The notes beneath the pieces are model-generated. The model was not told the origin of the DNA, did no database searches, and saw nothing but the letters and a program-made list of their open reading frames with translations. This document shows positions 45,291 through 56,324 of a stretch of 64,000 bases of DNA, in pieces. Numbering within the stretch: position 1 is the first letter of the stretch; each line of letters opens with the position of its first letter. The position numbers were made by a program, and so were the translations under genes. The stretch comes from Tubulanus polymorphus (taxonomy: Eukaryota > Nemertea > Palaeonemertea > Tubulaniformes > Tubulanidae). The stretch is taken from contig NC_134031.1 in the NCBI RefSeq assembly GCF_964204645.1, positions 12,068,501 to 12,132,500 on the forward strand, read 5' to 3'.

Positions 45291-45654
45291 CGCAAAAACT
45301 GGCCTGAGGCTAGAACTGCAATATATGGAGTTTATTTTGAACTGTCTCATAGAGTTAAGAGTACAGCAGTATTTATACTGGACCTTAGGAAATGCCTGCG
45401 ATAAGGCTATACAGAAATAGTGCCGGTATAAGATTATTTACAATAAAATGTACTGAAACGAACTTGAGCATGAATTGAGATTTAAAATTAGCTAGAGGAC
45501 TGTATTATGACCATTTAAATGTACAGAAATGCGACCAGGACCGCATAAAAATGTGGTTACAGTTATTCAAAGCTGGAACCGGTCTGAAAAGGACATTAGA
45601 TAATGTACAGCTTGTCACAATATAATAATACACAATGGTTTATAAGACCGAACA

Positions 45655-46195
45655 CATATGACAGTAGGATTATCTGTAACACTGGTGACCATATACAAAA
45701 GCCAATGACCTCGAAACTCAAACACAATCATACGACTTGTCATAAACTACAACTTTGCAATTGATTGTGGTTACAAAATATCCAAGGTACCAATGAAAAT
45801 AGGCAAATTGCTTATAATACAATATTCAACTCCCGCTGGTGGTGAGAAAAAAAACCCAAGTCCACGTAAGATCAATGCTACGACCATGATAGAATTTATC
45901 AAATATCGAGTTTATAAGTCAAAAACCTGTCAATAATTTGCTGTGTTACCATGTGAAGATGCAAACACATACGAAACATCAAGATGATTGATTGATCGAA
46001 GCGTTTCAAAAATGTGTAAAAAGTGCTAATTTTGACGAACAACACTGGCTGCCAGTCGGCCATCTTGATTCCAATCTTGCCAGATTTTGGGTAGAAGATG
46101 TATCTAGGGGTAGAATTATGTATAAACCAAACATCAAGACAATCCAATGAAGCGTCTTCAAAACTTCCCAAAATAGGTGGATTTCGTCTCCGGAT
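45655..46195 (-). mobile_element. Helitron-like element, inverted fragment H
   Basis: Minus-strand order is middle region (46195-45980: GAAGACGCTTCATTGGATTG, ATCTACCCCTAGATACAT, CTGGCAGCCAGTGTTG) and then, after a deletion, one core unit (45845-45655). It is opposite in orientation to copies A-G. Confidence 0.6.
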
Positions 46196-46383
46196 AGATG
46201 GACCTACAAACTGGTACTAATTTGACTGGTATTTAACTGGTACTATTCATGGTGTTCTAACAAAATGGAACTTCTGATAACATTAATCATGTGAATGGAC
46301 ATTTATATGACCAAAAAATTAAGTGACTTAGAAGGTACTAATTACTAATGTCTATTTCAACCTGACTTGAGAGCATTCCGGTT

Positions 46384-46680
46384 GGCCTAGCTCAGTCAGT
46401 TTTGGTAGTACATACCTGATAGAATTCTTGAAATCTAGGCTAAAGACGAATTTCCCGTGCACAACCCAAATTTTTGATATTGTTTCCATATAAAAAAAGG
46501 TGATAAATTTTGGGGTTTTTTGCCCTAAAATATTGCAAAAAAAATATTTCTACCTACCTACCGACTCGTCCTGAAAACTTGAGTCGTGTTACGGCAAACA
46601 GACAATTATTTTGGTTGCCTAAAGGAATGCTCTGAGAATCTCCATATCACAGGTTACTGTGAATAACTGGGGTTCGACCA
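46384..46680 (+). repeat. tRNA-derived SINE-like sequence split by a MITE-A half
   Basis: GGCCTAGCTCAGTCAG at 46384 matches an A-box of an RNA polymerase III promoter and GGTTCGACC at 46671 a B-box. The two are about 285 bp apart because R1/MITE-A sequence (46419-46620, ending ...AATTATTTTGGTTGCCT) lies between; removing it leaves about 85 bp, a plausible tRNA-like head. No full cloverleaf is demonstrable, so it is not called a tRNA gene. Confidence 0.35.
46419..46620 (+). mobile_element. Right half of MITE-A
   Basis: GAATTCTTGAAATCTAGGCT, ACCTACCTACCGACTCGTCC and GTTACGGCAAACAGACAATT match 47732-47940. The terminus reads TTTTGGTTGCCT instead of TTTTGGGATGGCCT, so it is slightly eroded. Confidence 0.65.
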
Positions 46681-47035
46681 TTCAGAAGTTAAAAATGTAC
46701 TTCCTCTATGTTTAAAGGATAAAAACTACTTTCACTGTCGGCAAAACCATAATATCACAAGTACTACGCTGCATTGACCAATAATGTACATAATATTAAT
46801 TAGAACTCCACTGTTTACTCAATTTGACCTCTAAACATACAGCTGGTGCTTATAGTAGTAATTGAGATCATCATCTTCCCTGAATAGAATGCAGCTATCT
46901 ATATGCGAGAGCCTGGGTGAATCTACATTCTGCTAGCATTAATTACAATATCATTTGACAGATTTACTTGAAACTTATGTGACATGTGTACGTTATGCAG
47001 GTACCTTGAGGTAGGGCTAAAGGATCTTTGATTTG
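46681..47035 (+). other. Intronic; nothing recognised
   Basis: No exon, repeat or structure seen. Confidence 0.4.
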
Positions 47036-48222
47036 ACACAAACACAAGCTCGTACAGTACACTACTAAAGGTGATGCTGTGCCGCATGCACGTTTGACAT
47101 GAAAATAGGCTGAATAATCGTAGCAGAAGATGAGCGCTGTGTTTTCTGTTCCATAGAATTTGTAATAGATTGTAATTTCTAATACTAAGCAGCAAACTAT
47201 AAGGTCTGTCGAGGTCTGAATATTGTAGTGGTAAATTCCAGGATTTAAAACGATCTAATAGCCGATTTCTTCTGTACCTGTATTTTAGCTTCCGCGGCCA
47301 ACATTGGAAGAGGTATCCAAGACCCAATATTCCACCCTCTGATATGTGACATCATATAAATTTTAGGCCATCCCAAAATAATGGTCTGTTTGCCGTAACC
47401 CGACCGACCTGACTTCAAAGGTACCGAGTGAAAACGTTTTCTGGGATTCATTGAAATAAAAACATTAAATTTTTGATAAAAACGGCCGACCGACCGACCC
47501 ACTGCCGACGTATGAGCTACGTATGTTTGAATTCAAGTGTGCATCGTGGGAAAACATGCCTTGACATGTGGCCTAGTTTAAGTTTTCCAGGAAACTGGCA
47601 GTGTTCCAATAAGCTGCCATTCATTCTAATAGTGACTATATTAAAGCTGGTAACGTTAAGCATGCACACATTCAATGTACTGTTTCATTTTTAACACAGA
47701 GATGACGCTCTGGAAAAAGTTATAATTTTAAAATAATTCATGAAATCTACGCTATTAGACAAATTTCCCGTGCACAACGTAGATGATTTTTTGCGATATT
47801 GTTTCCATGTAAAAAAGCCCAAAGGTGAAAAATTTGTTGCTCAAAAATTTTTCCAAAAAAAAATTTCTACCTACCTACCGACTCATGCTGAAAAGTTCGG
47901 TCGGTGTTACGGCAAACAGACAATTATTTTGGGATGGCCTAATTTGAATATTTTTTCATATTGTGAAACAAATTTTTTTGAAAATGTAAAATAGTTTCCC
48001 TGCTGCGCCTACCTGTACCCTACAAAATTTTGGACGTGGACCGTAAACAAATGTATATGTTTGGTCTTATTTGACTACAAAATAATTCTTTAAGAAAGAT
48101 AAAATACAATACAAACTGGTGGAACTTTGAAGTCACGAATTAAAAAGAATTTTCAAGCAATGCCCTTATTCAAACAACCTCTAGCTTTCAAGTTAAACCA
48201 CACTTTGCCCATGGGCAATTTA
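47036..48222 (+). repeat. Composite repeat R1, copy C (left third missing)
   Basis: Starts at ACACAAGCTCGTACAGTACA, equivalent to position 4832 of copy A, and runs to CCCATGGGCAATTTATT. It contains MITE-A copy 3. Confidence 0.75.
47365..47940. mobile_element. MITE-A copy 3, 576 bp
   Basis: Both termini are intact: AGGCCATCCCAAAATAATGG and ATTATTTTGGGATGGCCT. It matches copy 1 with small indels in the homopolymer tracts. Confidence 0.75.
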
Positions 48223-48289
48223 TTTGAATGAGTTTATTGCTCGATGTTATTCCCCTAAACTTGGAACATTAGTACTTCGCGCATGTGGG

Positions 48290-48460
48290 TCAGCATATCC
48301 ATGTCATGAGCTGACCTCTAGGTGGCGCTCCTTCAAAAAAGCGGAACGTAACGAACTGATTTCAGTGAAATTTTTTTTAATGAATCCCTGTACGAAATTC
48401 TATCCAGCAAGGCAGAAACCCGTTATCGCTGCTTTTGCAGCTATATTATTGTAGCTATTC
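48290..48460 (-). repeat. Small dispersed repeat (CAGCGATAACGGG family)
   Basis: The inverted segment AACCCGTTATCGCTGCTTTT matches plus-strand copies at about 10905-10940 and 37250-37285. The frame 48224-48454 that crosses it is not accepted as a gene. Confidence 0.45.
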
Positions 48461-49178
48461 TATTTTTTAGCGCTTAGTACATCAAGGAGCACAATTGTCA
48501 CGCTTGTACTGTGTCTTTCACTATTCTGCTTGTCACATAATTATGTAATTTATTGTATGATTTATAAATTGTATGTATGTTCCTACTTGTTAGGATCAAC
48601 TGTGTTGATCCTTAGAGAGTGGTTCTGAGAGTAACTTTCTGTTAGCTCTTGGTGGCACAAATTGTAACCAATGGATATACACAACTGTCATTAGAAGTGA
48701 AATAGTAGTGGAATTGATATGGTAAGTTTCGTCCATCAGCTCTAAGCCATTTGGAAGTGCTGGGAGAAAATGTGCAAAACTTCACTGAATCTCTCCCCAT
48801 TCTACATGCTATCGATGCTTGACCTTGTTTCCTGACATCACAGGGAAAGCCCCTCAGAAGGGCATCACTTGGAAATCCCTCTAGAAGGGCTTTCCCAGTG
48901 ACATCATAACAAGAGCTGTTCTACCATGTACTTGTGACTCAGAGGGGTAATCCATTACCATGTATATCATCAAAGTAGAACATGCTTAATACACAGTCTA
49001 CAACGATTTCATCTTTATCAGCTGTTTATACGTCATTGAAAATCCATGAACAAATCGATTTTTGCTCAAAACTAAAATGTACTGAGTTGATCCTACTGGA
49101 CCCATGGTCCTTTATGCTCTTGTTTTATTTTTAAGCTGCATCTAAAATATAATTCAAATAAAATTTAATTCAATTCAG
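48461..49178 (+). other. Intronic; one hairpin, no gene
   Basis: GGGAAAGCCC at about 48843 and GGGCTTTCCC at about 48888 form a perfect 10-bp inverted repeat, with further pairing outside (TGACATCAC / GTGACATCA, partly offset). Otherwise nothing recognised. Confidence 0.45.
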
Positions 49179-49357
49179 TTAAATATGGTGCGAGTGAAAC
49201 AGACGTATTCGATGATCGCCAGCAAGATGATGATGCTGCTCCAGCTGCTGGGGATGACGATGATGATGATGGAATGGTGGCAGTTCAAGGACAACGGAGA
49301 AAGTCTGACGGGAAGAGAGATTTAGATGGTAAACGAGGTAGCTGTAAACAACAATGA
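49179..49357 (+). CDS. Host gene exon 7 (acidic C-terminus, probable stop)
   Basis: Acceptor TTTAATTCAATTCAG|. Its first two bases complete a Val codon with exon 6. Residues KYGASETDVFDDRQQDDDAA are followed by PAAG, six Asp, GMVAVQGQRRKSDGKRDLDG and, reading on, KRGSCKQQ then TGA at 49355-49357. A donor-like GATG|GTAAAC at 49328 would instead splice this exon; the only phase-compatible continuation found is at 52332, adding five residues. Reading to the stop is simpler and chosen here. The acidic run followed by a basic cluster looks like a disordered tail. Confidence 0.7.
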
Positions 49358-49878
49358 AGCAAGAAATATTAATCAATCTGGTATGAATGTACCGGTAATG
49401 CTCTGAATGTTAATGTAGCCATCTACATTGAAATGGATACTGTAAATACATTACTGTATCGATTTTAGGCATATATGATCTTGAGTAAAGGACAAGTTTG
49501 TTCTCAGTAAACCAGAACTCTTTATCCAGGTTCAGTTAAACATTTGATATAACCCCACGTTATGTGTTATGGTTAGTTTAATCCACCATGAAGAAAGTGG
49601 ACACTGAATACTCTTGTGTGTAGATGTAGCTGTATAAGGTTTACTGAGGTTTGTGACAAATTGCTACTTATGATCCAAATTTCTGTATAAAAGTCCAGAT
49701 GGATAGCCAATTGAGGTTGGCATTTTGTCATCTATCATAAGGAAACAGGAATTGGGGATGATATGTTTAATCTTTCATGAAGCTCGATGATTATGAGTCA
49801 TTCTGGTTAGCGAGTATGAATATCGTACACAAATGTAGTAAGTACCCTGTAGTCTGTTAATTAAGAACATTTGAGGTT
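49358..49878 (+). other. Probable 3' UTR or last intron of the host gene
   Basis: No polyadenylation signal directly downstream; the first clear AATAAA words after the stop are at about 52210 and 52358. No other feature seen. Confidence 0.35.
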
Positions 49879-50140
49879 TTTTTTATCCTTCCGATACTCA
49901 GATTTTGGTTCTCATTGACCGGAGGAACAATGAAAAGTTTAAGTAAAGAAAATTCAATTTTTTTTAAATTCAGTTTTCTGATCCTACTGATACTCTAAAG
50001 GAGACTACTGATTTTATGATATAAAACTACTGATGCTTAATTAGAAACTACTGACAGACAAATATTCATTAAAACTACTGATGTGAGCTTACTTTTATTG
50101 AGATAGATATGCAATACTACTGATGTTGAAATTTTCTTCA
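49879..50140 (+). repeat. Dispersed repeat R6, uninterrupted copy (empty site)
   Basis: Matches 15780-16043 and 16934-16955 continuously across GCAATACTACTGATGTTGAA, showing the sequence before the MITE-B insertion at 16 kb. Begins near TTTTTATCCTTCCGATACTC. Confidence 0.75.
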
Positions 50141-51109
50141 AATTCGATTTAGGGCCTTCAATTTTAAAAATGTTTCAAATCTATAGATTTATGATTGTTT
50201 TTGTAATGATGGAAATCCTGGCAACAGTGTGACGATATTTAACGAGAGATATATAACTTATATTGATTTCTTTTCAATGTTGTAAGGAAGGTGTATATTT
50301 TGAGTCATTGGGGAAAACCCACTACCACAAGTATCCATGATAAATTGGTGAATGATTTTTTCTTCCGACCGCAAATTTACTAAATCCAGCAGGTTTGAGC
50401 ATGCGCATTGGGGAACCTAACTGTGAGCAGTAGAAAAATCGCTTACCTGATAAATTATCATGCATTTGTGTGTGATTTCACGGAGATCGTGTCAATTGAC
50501 GGATTTTCATACAAATTTCTTGGTTCAAGGGGACACATGGTAGGCTTTGTTAATAACTTGGACGACGGATCTTCTTTGAATTTATCATATCTAACTGTAA
50601 AACAAAACTGATTCCTGATATTTCCGTCTTGATATATGATCTAGTAATTTGAAAAAAATAAGTTTTCTCATCATTTGAATTCAATCCAATACAGTTTTCA
50701 ATCTTTTTTTCTGCAGTCCTTCCAAGATTTTAAATAAAAAATACTCAAAGAAGGAAGCTATGATCCCTTCTTTTTTAATAGATCCGTGATCATGAAAATG
50801 AATATATTTTTATATAAGATTGTAAATTTTATTTTCCCCTTCAACCTTTTATTTATGCTGGTAAAATCAGTAGGCCTACCCCAACCAATTTAAAGGGCCT
50901 TAGTGTAGTAGGCATTTGGTCACTGGCTAGAAAAATTGCAAATTTCTTAAAAAGTTGCTGCAGTTGGCAGTGAATTTTGCTAAGATGGGCAGTGAATGGC
51001 AGTGAAATTCAAAATTTCTAGCCTAATTTTCCTGTAAAAAGTGCTTACCTAGGTTTGAAAAAAGTACGTTTAAGTGCTTATTTTTCCTATAGCCTTACAA
51101 CTATGAGCC
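50141..51109 (+). other. No gene seen
   Basis: Low-complexity AT-rich DNA. A run of AGTGCTTA..TTAAGTGCTTATTTTTCC words at about 51040-51085 also occurs near 35690-35735, a minor dispersed repeat. The open frame at 50408-50611 is not supported. Confidence 0.4.
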
Positions 51110-51283
51110 TTGTTTTGGCCTCCGGTCAAAGTTGGTCAAGACCGTGCTGTTTTACTTAATGACCTGACATCTAAAATGATGAATGAAAACACTGGTTCAG
51201 CGGGGGCATTGAATACCAGAATGGTCTGACTTTTAAGCATTTCAAAGCACTTCCAAGTGGGCTTGGCATCCCTGGACCCCTAG
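51110..51283 (+). mobile_element. Helitron-like element, right-end fragment I
   Basis: A diverged last unit (GGGGGCATTGAATACCAG) then TTTCAAAGCACTTCCAAGTG, GGCTTGGCATCCCTGGACCC and CTAG|TTT at 51280-51283. The hairpin is reduced to CACTTCCAAGTG, still self-complementary. Confidence 0.6.
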
Positions 51284-52331
51284 TTTCTTTGAATACCATG
51301 TTTGTGAAAGAAATTGAAGTGAATTCGCAACATATTAAAACCTTTCAAAGATCGGCATTGGTCCGCAGCAATTAGAAATTGCTTCCTGGGTTTTTTTTTC
51401 AGAAAATAGTGCTCAAATTTGTTAAAATAGGTCCTTGAAAATCCTTGAATTAAGTTGGGCCTGGAGGCTATGAACCCTGAAGGACTATTCAAGACATTGA
51501 ATAACTATAATTATGTACATATGGTATATGATGAACGCCTTAACTGATAACAATGATTCTACTAGCAGATTTTGACCATCTAGACCTGGTGTTCGCTACA
51601 GCGAGGTAAAATGCTTATTCGGTACCAGAAAAAAAAGGGATCATTGTTCACTGGAGAGAAGCATTTAATTAGAGATGAGTAGGGGAATTTGGTTCTTGTA
51701 AAGTGTTCAGTAAGGCTGGTGTTTACTAAGTGAGGTTTTACTGTATTCTTCAGTAATTGTTTATTTAGATCAGAGATTTTAAATTTTTTAAAGATGTATT
51801 TAATTTATTTGACAAACTTTCTGTATATGGTGAAAACCTTTCAGTATGTCAATAGTTACAACTTGCACATATCATGTATGTAATCTTGTTTCTTGTATGA
51901 TGGATCCATGCTATTAATTTAAGAATTGTATGTGTTTTTGTAATAACTTTGTATCTAATGTGCAAACCATATCCCACCATTGTTTAATGGGACATTATGG
52001 GACCACTTAAAATTGCATGTCGTGTAAGATTTGGTTACAAGTACTTTGTTTATAAATATTCACTTAATTAATACAAATAAGTATGCTAAATTAATTTAAT
52101 TATTATTGAAACAATTAGCAAATATTCAATGATATATGAAGGCTATTTTTCTAATCTTTTCCTCACGTCATTGGTAAATCTATTTATGACCATTATATCA
52201 CATATGTAGCAATAAATATACTTTCTCCATTAAATTCCTAGGCTATGGATATTACTTGAATTTTTGTTGATGACAGTCGGTAGATGGAATCAAGGCTTCT
52301 AGTAACTTGATAATTGCATTTTATTCCACAG
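51284..52331 (+). other. No gene seen; possible 3' UTR
   Basis: AATAAA at about 52210 (GCAATAAATATAC) is a candidate poly(A) signal if exon 7 carries the stop codon. No other feature. Confidence 0.35.
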
Positions 52332-52348
52332 GGACTTGTCACAATTGA
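52332..52348 (+). CDS. Alternative last exon of the host gene (weak)
   Basis: TTTTATTCCACAG| is a good acceptor, and the phase fits the exon 7 donor at 49328, giving Gly-Thr-Cys-His-Asn and TGA at 52346-52348, followed by AATAAA at 52358. The exon is too short to judge by composition; kept as an alternative to the stop at 49355. Confidence 0.25.
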
Positions 52349-53399
52349 CAATGAATGAATAAAACCAGTATCAATGACCAACCCCAGTATCCCTTGTACA
52401 ATGAAAAACAAGGGCATCAGCTATTCGTCCATCTGAAAATCACCTCTCCAATTCGTCCGTCCATTTGTTCGTTCGTTCTTACATCTGTCAACTTTTTCTT
52501 CAAATTGCTCCTTGTCCTACAGTTTTAATCAGATCAATTCCAAATTTGGTATGAATGTTCTATGGACCTAGGTCTATAAAGTTACAGAGAGCTATTTTAG
52601 CATTGGTTGACGTCTATGACGTCATGCCAATGCTAGTAAAATGGATCGAAAGTCGTAGTTGAAAAAAAGCGCTAACTCATCATTTTCATTGTAACTTCAA
52701 ATTGTAACTCCGTTCTCGTAAAACATTAGACACAGCTGAAAATGACTCAAAATAATGTTTCGATTATTCCCTACAGGATAACGTCGCCGGATTTCTGATT
52801 AATTTGCCCAAAAAGTTTTTCTATTACATTTTTCTCGTTAGTTTTGTGGTAGATGAGAGAGGGGGTTAGCAATCGTGTAGTGATATGTCGGCATTGAAAT
52901 TGGCAGAAAAGAATGGGGAATGGCCTCTTTAGAATAGAAAAGCATAAATTTATGTAACCCCGGTATATAAATATCATAGTTTTTAAATATCACTGTTATT
53001 CCTCTATCAGAAGTAATGAGATGAATTCTCAGTGGCAGAATACATATTTCTAGAGCAATGGAACGGTTGGCCTACTCATGACTGAAAGCCGGTATAGGTA
53101 AGTTATGTGATTGCGCAGGAACGCCTTTACTAAAGTTAAAACCATTTTATGATGACACGAAACATAAAACGGTACACAGTACCACCCAACCATAATACGA
53201 TATCACCAATAAAGATAGATTATTTATTCAATTTTACCAGAGTTGTTTATTGGAGGAAAATATCATTGTTAAGTACGCTAAGAATAACCATGTTGTATCA
53301 TCAATCAGTTGACTGACAGTTTATCATAAGATTCCATCGGTTCGGCTGTATTCTAAGATAAGTTTTTACTTAGATGCTCTGCCTGTCTCCTGCGCACTC
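52349..53399 (+). other. No gene seen
   Basis: Contains a TTCGTCCGTCCATTTGTTCG stretch at about 52455-52480 of the type often found in dispersed invertebrate repeats, also present at 37050 in a different context. No exon or element ends identified. Confidence 0.35.
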
Positions 53400-53468
53400 A
53401 GGAGGCAGTAGCAGCCCCTTACAAACTCGGCAGATAGAAAAAGGAATAAAGCTTCAAAAAGTAATACA

Positions 53469-55436
53469 ATGTTTAAAAATGATTCAAACTTTAAAACAGA
53501 AAAGGATATTAAAGCATCATCTTATATTAAACTACCATTTCCAACAAAAGCAGTAATAAACGTTCAAAATGAAGATAACAGATTATCGGAAATATGAAAC
53601 ATTATATAAAATTGATCAATATCCAGTAACTATAAAGATGATTCCTAAAATAGAAAAAGTTAATAATTTAAAAATAAATGTATTCAAATTAATGCAATTA
53701 CCAGAGACAAAAGGTGAAAATATTAAAGATTATACATTAGAAGCATTATATTTAACAATATTATGATGATGAAAATGTTATAGATTTGTTATATTACAAA
53801 AAAGATGAAAATGAACATTATATGTGGTTAAAACAAAGAGATTTATTCTTATGAACAGAAAGTGATCACCATATTAAAATCTATCTATGTAGAAAATGTT
53901 TATCTAAATTTGTGACAGAAAAAGCATTACTAAAACATAAAGAATTATGTGATAATAAAGATTTTTGCAAATTAATAATGCCAACAGAAAAAGATTATAA
54001 ATTGAAGTTTACTAATTATGAATTTAAAAATATAGTGCCATTTGTAATTTATGGGGATTTTGAATCGTTGAATAAAGAATTAACTGATCAAGATAGAAAA
54101 GAAATATATAACAAAAAGCAATTTTTAAAATCAATGGACAAAGGAAATGAATTAAATGAAGACATAATTCAAGACCCACCAATTATGAATACAATTTAAA
54201 AAGTTCATCAAAGAGCTGCTGCTTATGGAATTTATATGAAATCAAATTATCTTGAATTATATGGAAGTCAATGTATTTCTTTAAGAGGTGAAGATGTAGT
54301 AAATGAATTTTGTAATAGAATAATTGAATTAGAAAGTGATTTTGCACTATTATTAAATATAAATAAAAGAATTATTATGACCAAAGAAGATGAAATTGAT
54401 TTTAATTATGCAACTCATTTTTGTTATTGTGAAAAAAGTTTTTATTCATTTGATAAAAAAGTTAAGAGATCATGATCATTTAAATTCAAAATATCGTGGA
54501 GCTGCTCATCAAGATTGTAATTTAAAAGCTAAAAAAGTAAATTTCGTACCAATATTATTTCATAATTTATCAGGATATGATACTCATCTATTTATAAAAC
54601 AATTATCAGGAAAATTAGGCGCAATTAATCAAAAAATAGAAGAATATAATGCTATAAATGATAAAAATGTGAGAAAATATGATTTTAAACTATTAGCTAA
54701 GACATCTGAAAATTATATTTCATTTCAATTTGGTTGTTTGAGATTTTTAGATTCTTATAGATTTTTAGCAAGTTCATTAGATAATTAAGCAAAAAGTTTA
54801 GTTGATAATGATTTTGTAATAACTCGACATTATTATCCAAATGAAAAAGATTTTAAATTATTGAGATTAAAAGGTGCAATTCCTTATTCATTTTATAAAA
54901 CACACGATGATTTTAATGTAACAGAATTATTAAAAGAACAATTTTATTATCAATTAAAAGAGGAGTATGTGAAAGATGAAGTTTTTAAAACATTAAATAT
55001 TTGGAATCATTTTAAGATAAAAATTCATGGTGAATTAGTAGATTTATACTTAAAATCAGATGTTATGATATTGGCTGATAAATTTGAAAAATTTAGAGAA
55101 GTTAATTTAAATCATTTCATTGTTGATCCTTGTTATTGCTAGCAAGTCCTGGTTTAACGTGGCAATGTGGTTTAAAATGTACAAATGTAGAATTAGATTT
55201 ATTAAAAGAACCAGACATAGTTTTATTATTTGAAAAATCAATTAGAGGTGGAATTAGTGGTGTTATGGGAGGGGGTATTTTAAAGCAAATGATGAATATA
55301 AATTATTATATACTGACGCCAATAATTTATATGGTTGGGCAATGATGCAATATCGACCATATAAAAATTCTATATTAACGGAAGTTGAAAATGATGATGA
55401 AACTGATTGGGAAAGCGCAATTATGAGTATTTGGTA
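53469..55436 (+). pseudogene. Family-B DNA polymerase relic (exonuclease domain and motif A)
   Basis: Read through at least six stops or frame changes (near 53596, 53765, 53853, 54197, 54450 and 54786, and again near 55140). Visible parts in order: an N-terminal segment from the ATG at 53469; a Cys-Cys-His-Cys zinc-like motif near 53888-53955; exonuclease motif I (D-F-E in VIYGDFESLN, about 54050); H-D-H-x-x-S-K-Y-R-G-A-A-H near 54475; exonuclease II (N-L-S-G-Y-D, about 54570); exonuclease III (Y-L-K-S-D, about 55047); and palm motif A (D-A-N-N-L-Y-G, about 55313). Motifs B and C with the YxDTDS-like centre are absent, so it cannot polymerise. Typical of the polymerases of Polinton-like and related virus-like elements. 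Confidence 0.8.
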
Positions 55437-55529
55437 TCAATGATGTCATAACTCATATCAAAAATATTGCATATTTTAATGAAACAACATTTGATTATGA
55501 AACAACAATAAATAAAGAAACTTTTAATG

Positions 55530-55712
55530 TAGAAAAGATGATTTAATTAGAAATTCTTTAAGATTTTATGAATTAGATGAAGGTTTTATTATCGATGATA
55601 TTAAAAAAATAATAACTGAAACGTATAAAAATGAAACTAATAATGATATAAATGTTGATTATAACAAAAATAAAAAAAATATTTTGAAGATTGTAAATTC
55701 TTTTTCTTAATA
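55530..55712 (+). pseudogene. Unidentified C-terminal gene fragment of the element
   Basis: From about 55537 one frame stays open to TAA at 55708-55710 and reads SLRFYELDEGFIIDDIKKII then a Lys/Asn-rich tail. No start codon is linked to it. It may be the end of the polymerase after a deletion or a separate gene. Not recognised. Confidence 0.35.
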
Positions 55713-55713
55713 A
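55699..55713 (+). promoter_or_regulatory. Conserved leader 1 (T-run, ATAA before ATGG)
   Basis: TCTTTTTCTTAATAA directly before the ATGG at 55714. Same plan as the leaders at 55942, 56307 and 56702; a candidate promoter or translation leader. Confidence 0.45.
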
Positions 55714-55941
55714 ATGGCGGATCAGAAGTGGATAATAACTGGATTATATAATGGAGCATTACTATCAGTTGGAACTGTTGGTTATACAATTATATTTAAA
55801 AAATTATTTAAAATGGGTAGTATTAATGTTGATAGATTTGATATCAATGATATTTTGAAATTAACATTAGCAGTTACTTTATCTAATTCAACAATTGACT
55901 ATTTAGAAAAACAAAAATATATTCCTCCTGTTGACGCGTAA
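55714..55941 (+). CDS. Small membrane-type protein, 75 residues, intact
   Basis: Starts MADQKWIITGLYNGALLSVG and ends IPPVDA, TAA. A hydrophobic N-terminal half (about residues 7-28) with a Lys-rich boundary predicts one membrane segment or amphipathic helix; the second half is helical (DINDILKLTLAVTLSNSTID). It is the only gene of the block that is short and uninterrupted in its full expected length. It lies 16 bases before the next start. I recall similar short proteins accompanying this polymerase type in invertebrate genomes, but cannot name a function; a homology search would decide. Confidence 0.6.
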   Translation: MADQKWIITGLYNGALLSVGTVGYTIIFKKLFKMGSINVDRFDINDILKLTLAVTLSNSTIDYLEKQKYIPPVDA

Positions 55942-55957
55942 TTTTTTTACTAAATAA
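55942..55957 (+). promoter_or_regulatory. Conserved leader 2
   Basis: TTTTTTTACTAAATAA fills the whole 16-base gap between two genes, before ATGG at 55958. Confidence 0.45.
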
Positions 55958-56188
55958 ATGGCATCTGCAATTATAACTATTATAGGATCGGCAATTGTTT
56001 ACACTTAAGCATTTACAGGTGGTGGTAATTTATTTAAACATATTGATAAAACTGGTTCATTATCAGAAGAAAAAAGACAAAACTTAGCGTTAGAAGAATA
56101 TAATAATAACGCTGCAGAAGAATATAGAGAAAAGAGGCAAAATTATATGGATTATATTAACAAAGAATTATATAATCACAATATTTAA
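55958..56188 (+). pseudogene. Small hydrophobic/charged protein gene, broken
   Basis: Begins MASAIITIIGSAIVYT and is cut by TAA after about 16 codons; the same frame continues with AFTGGGNLFKHIDKTGSLSE and a long charged helix (EEYNNNAAEEYREKRQNYMD) to another TAA near 56187. An N-terminal hydrophobic segment followed by a basic/acidic helix suggests a small membrane-anchored or virion protein. Coding-like sequence continues out of frame toward 56290. Function unknown. Confidence 0.5.
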
Positions 56189-56306
56189 ATCAGTTGATGA
56201 TGCTGTGAGTTTATAAAACGCAGTAACAAATCGTGAAAAATTACATCTATATAAACCAAAATTATCAGATTATTATATTTGTAGCATTTAAATTTTACTA
56301 ATAAGT

Positions 56307-56324
56307 AATTTTTTCATAATATAA
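56307..56324 (+). promoter_or_regulatory. Conserved leader 3
   Basis: AATTTTTTCATAATATAA directly before ATGG at 56325. Confidence 0.45.

Noticed and set aside
46384-46480. Possible functional tRNA gene
   Set aside because: Only an A-box-like start is present before MITE sequence; no cloverleaf or anticodon stem can be drawn.
49179-49376. Minus-strand His-rich frame
   Set aside because: It is the antisense of the Asp-rich exon 7, whose splice sites and phase fit the plus-strand gene.
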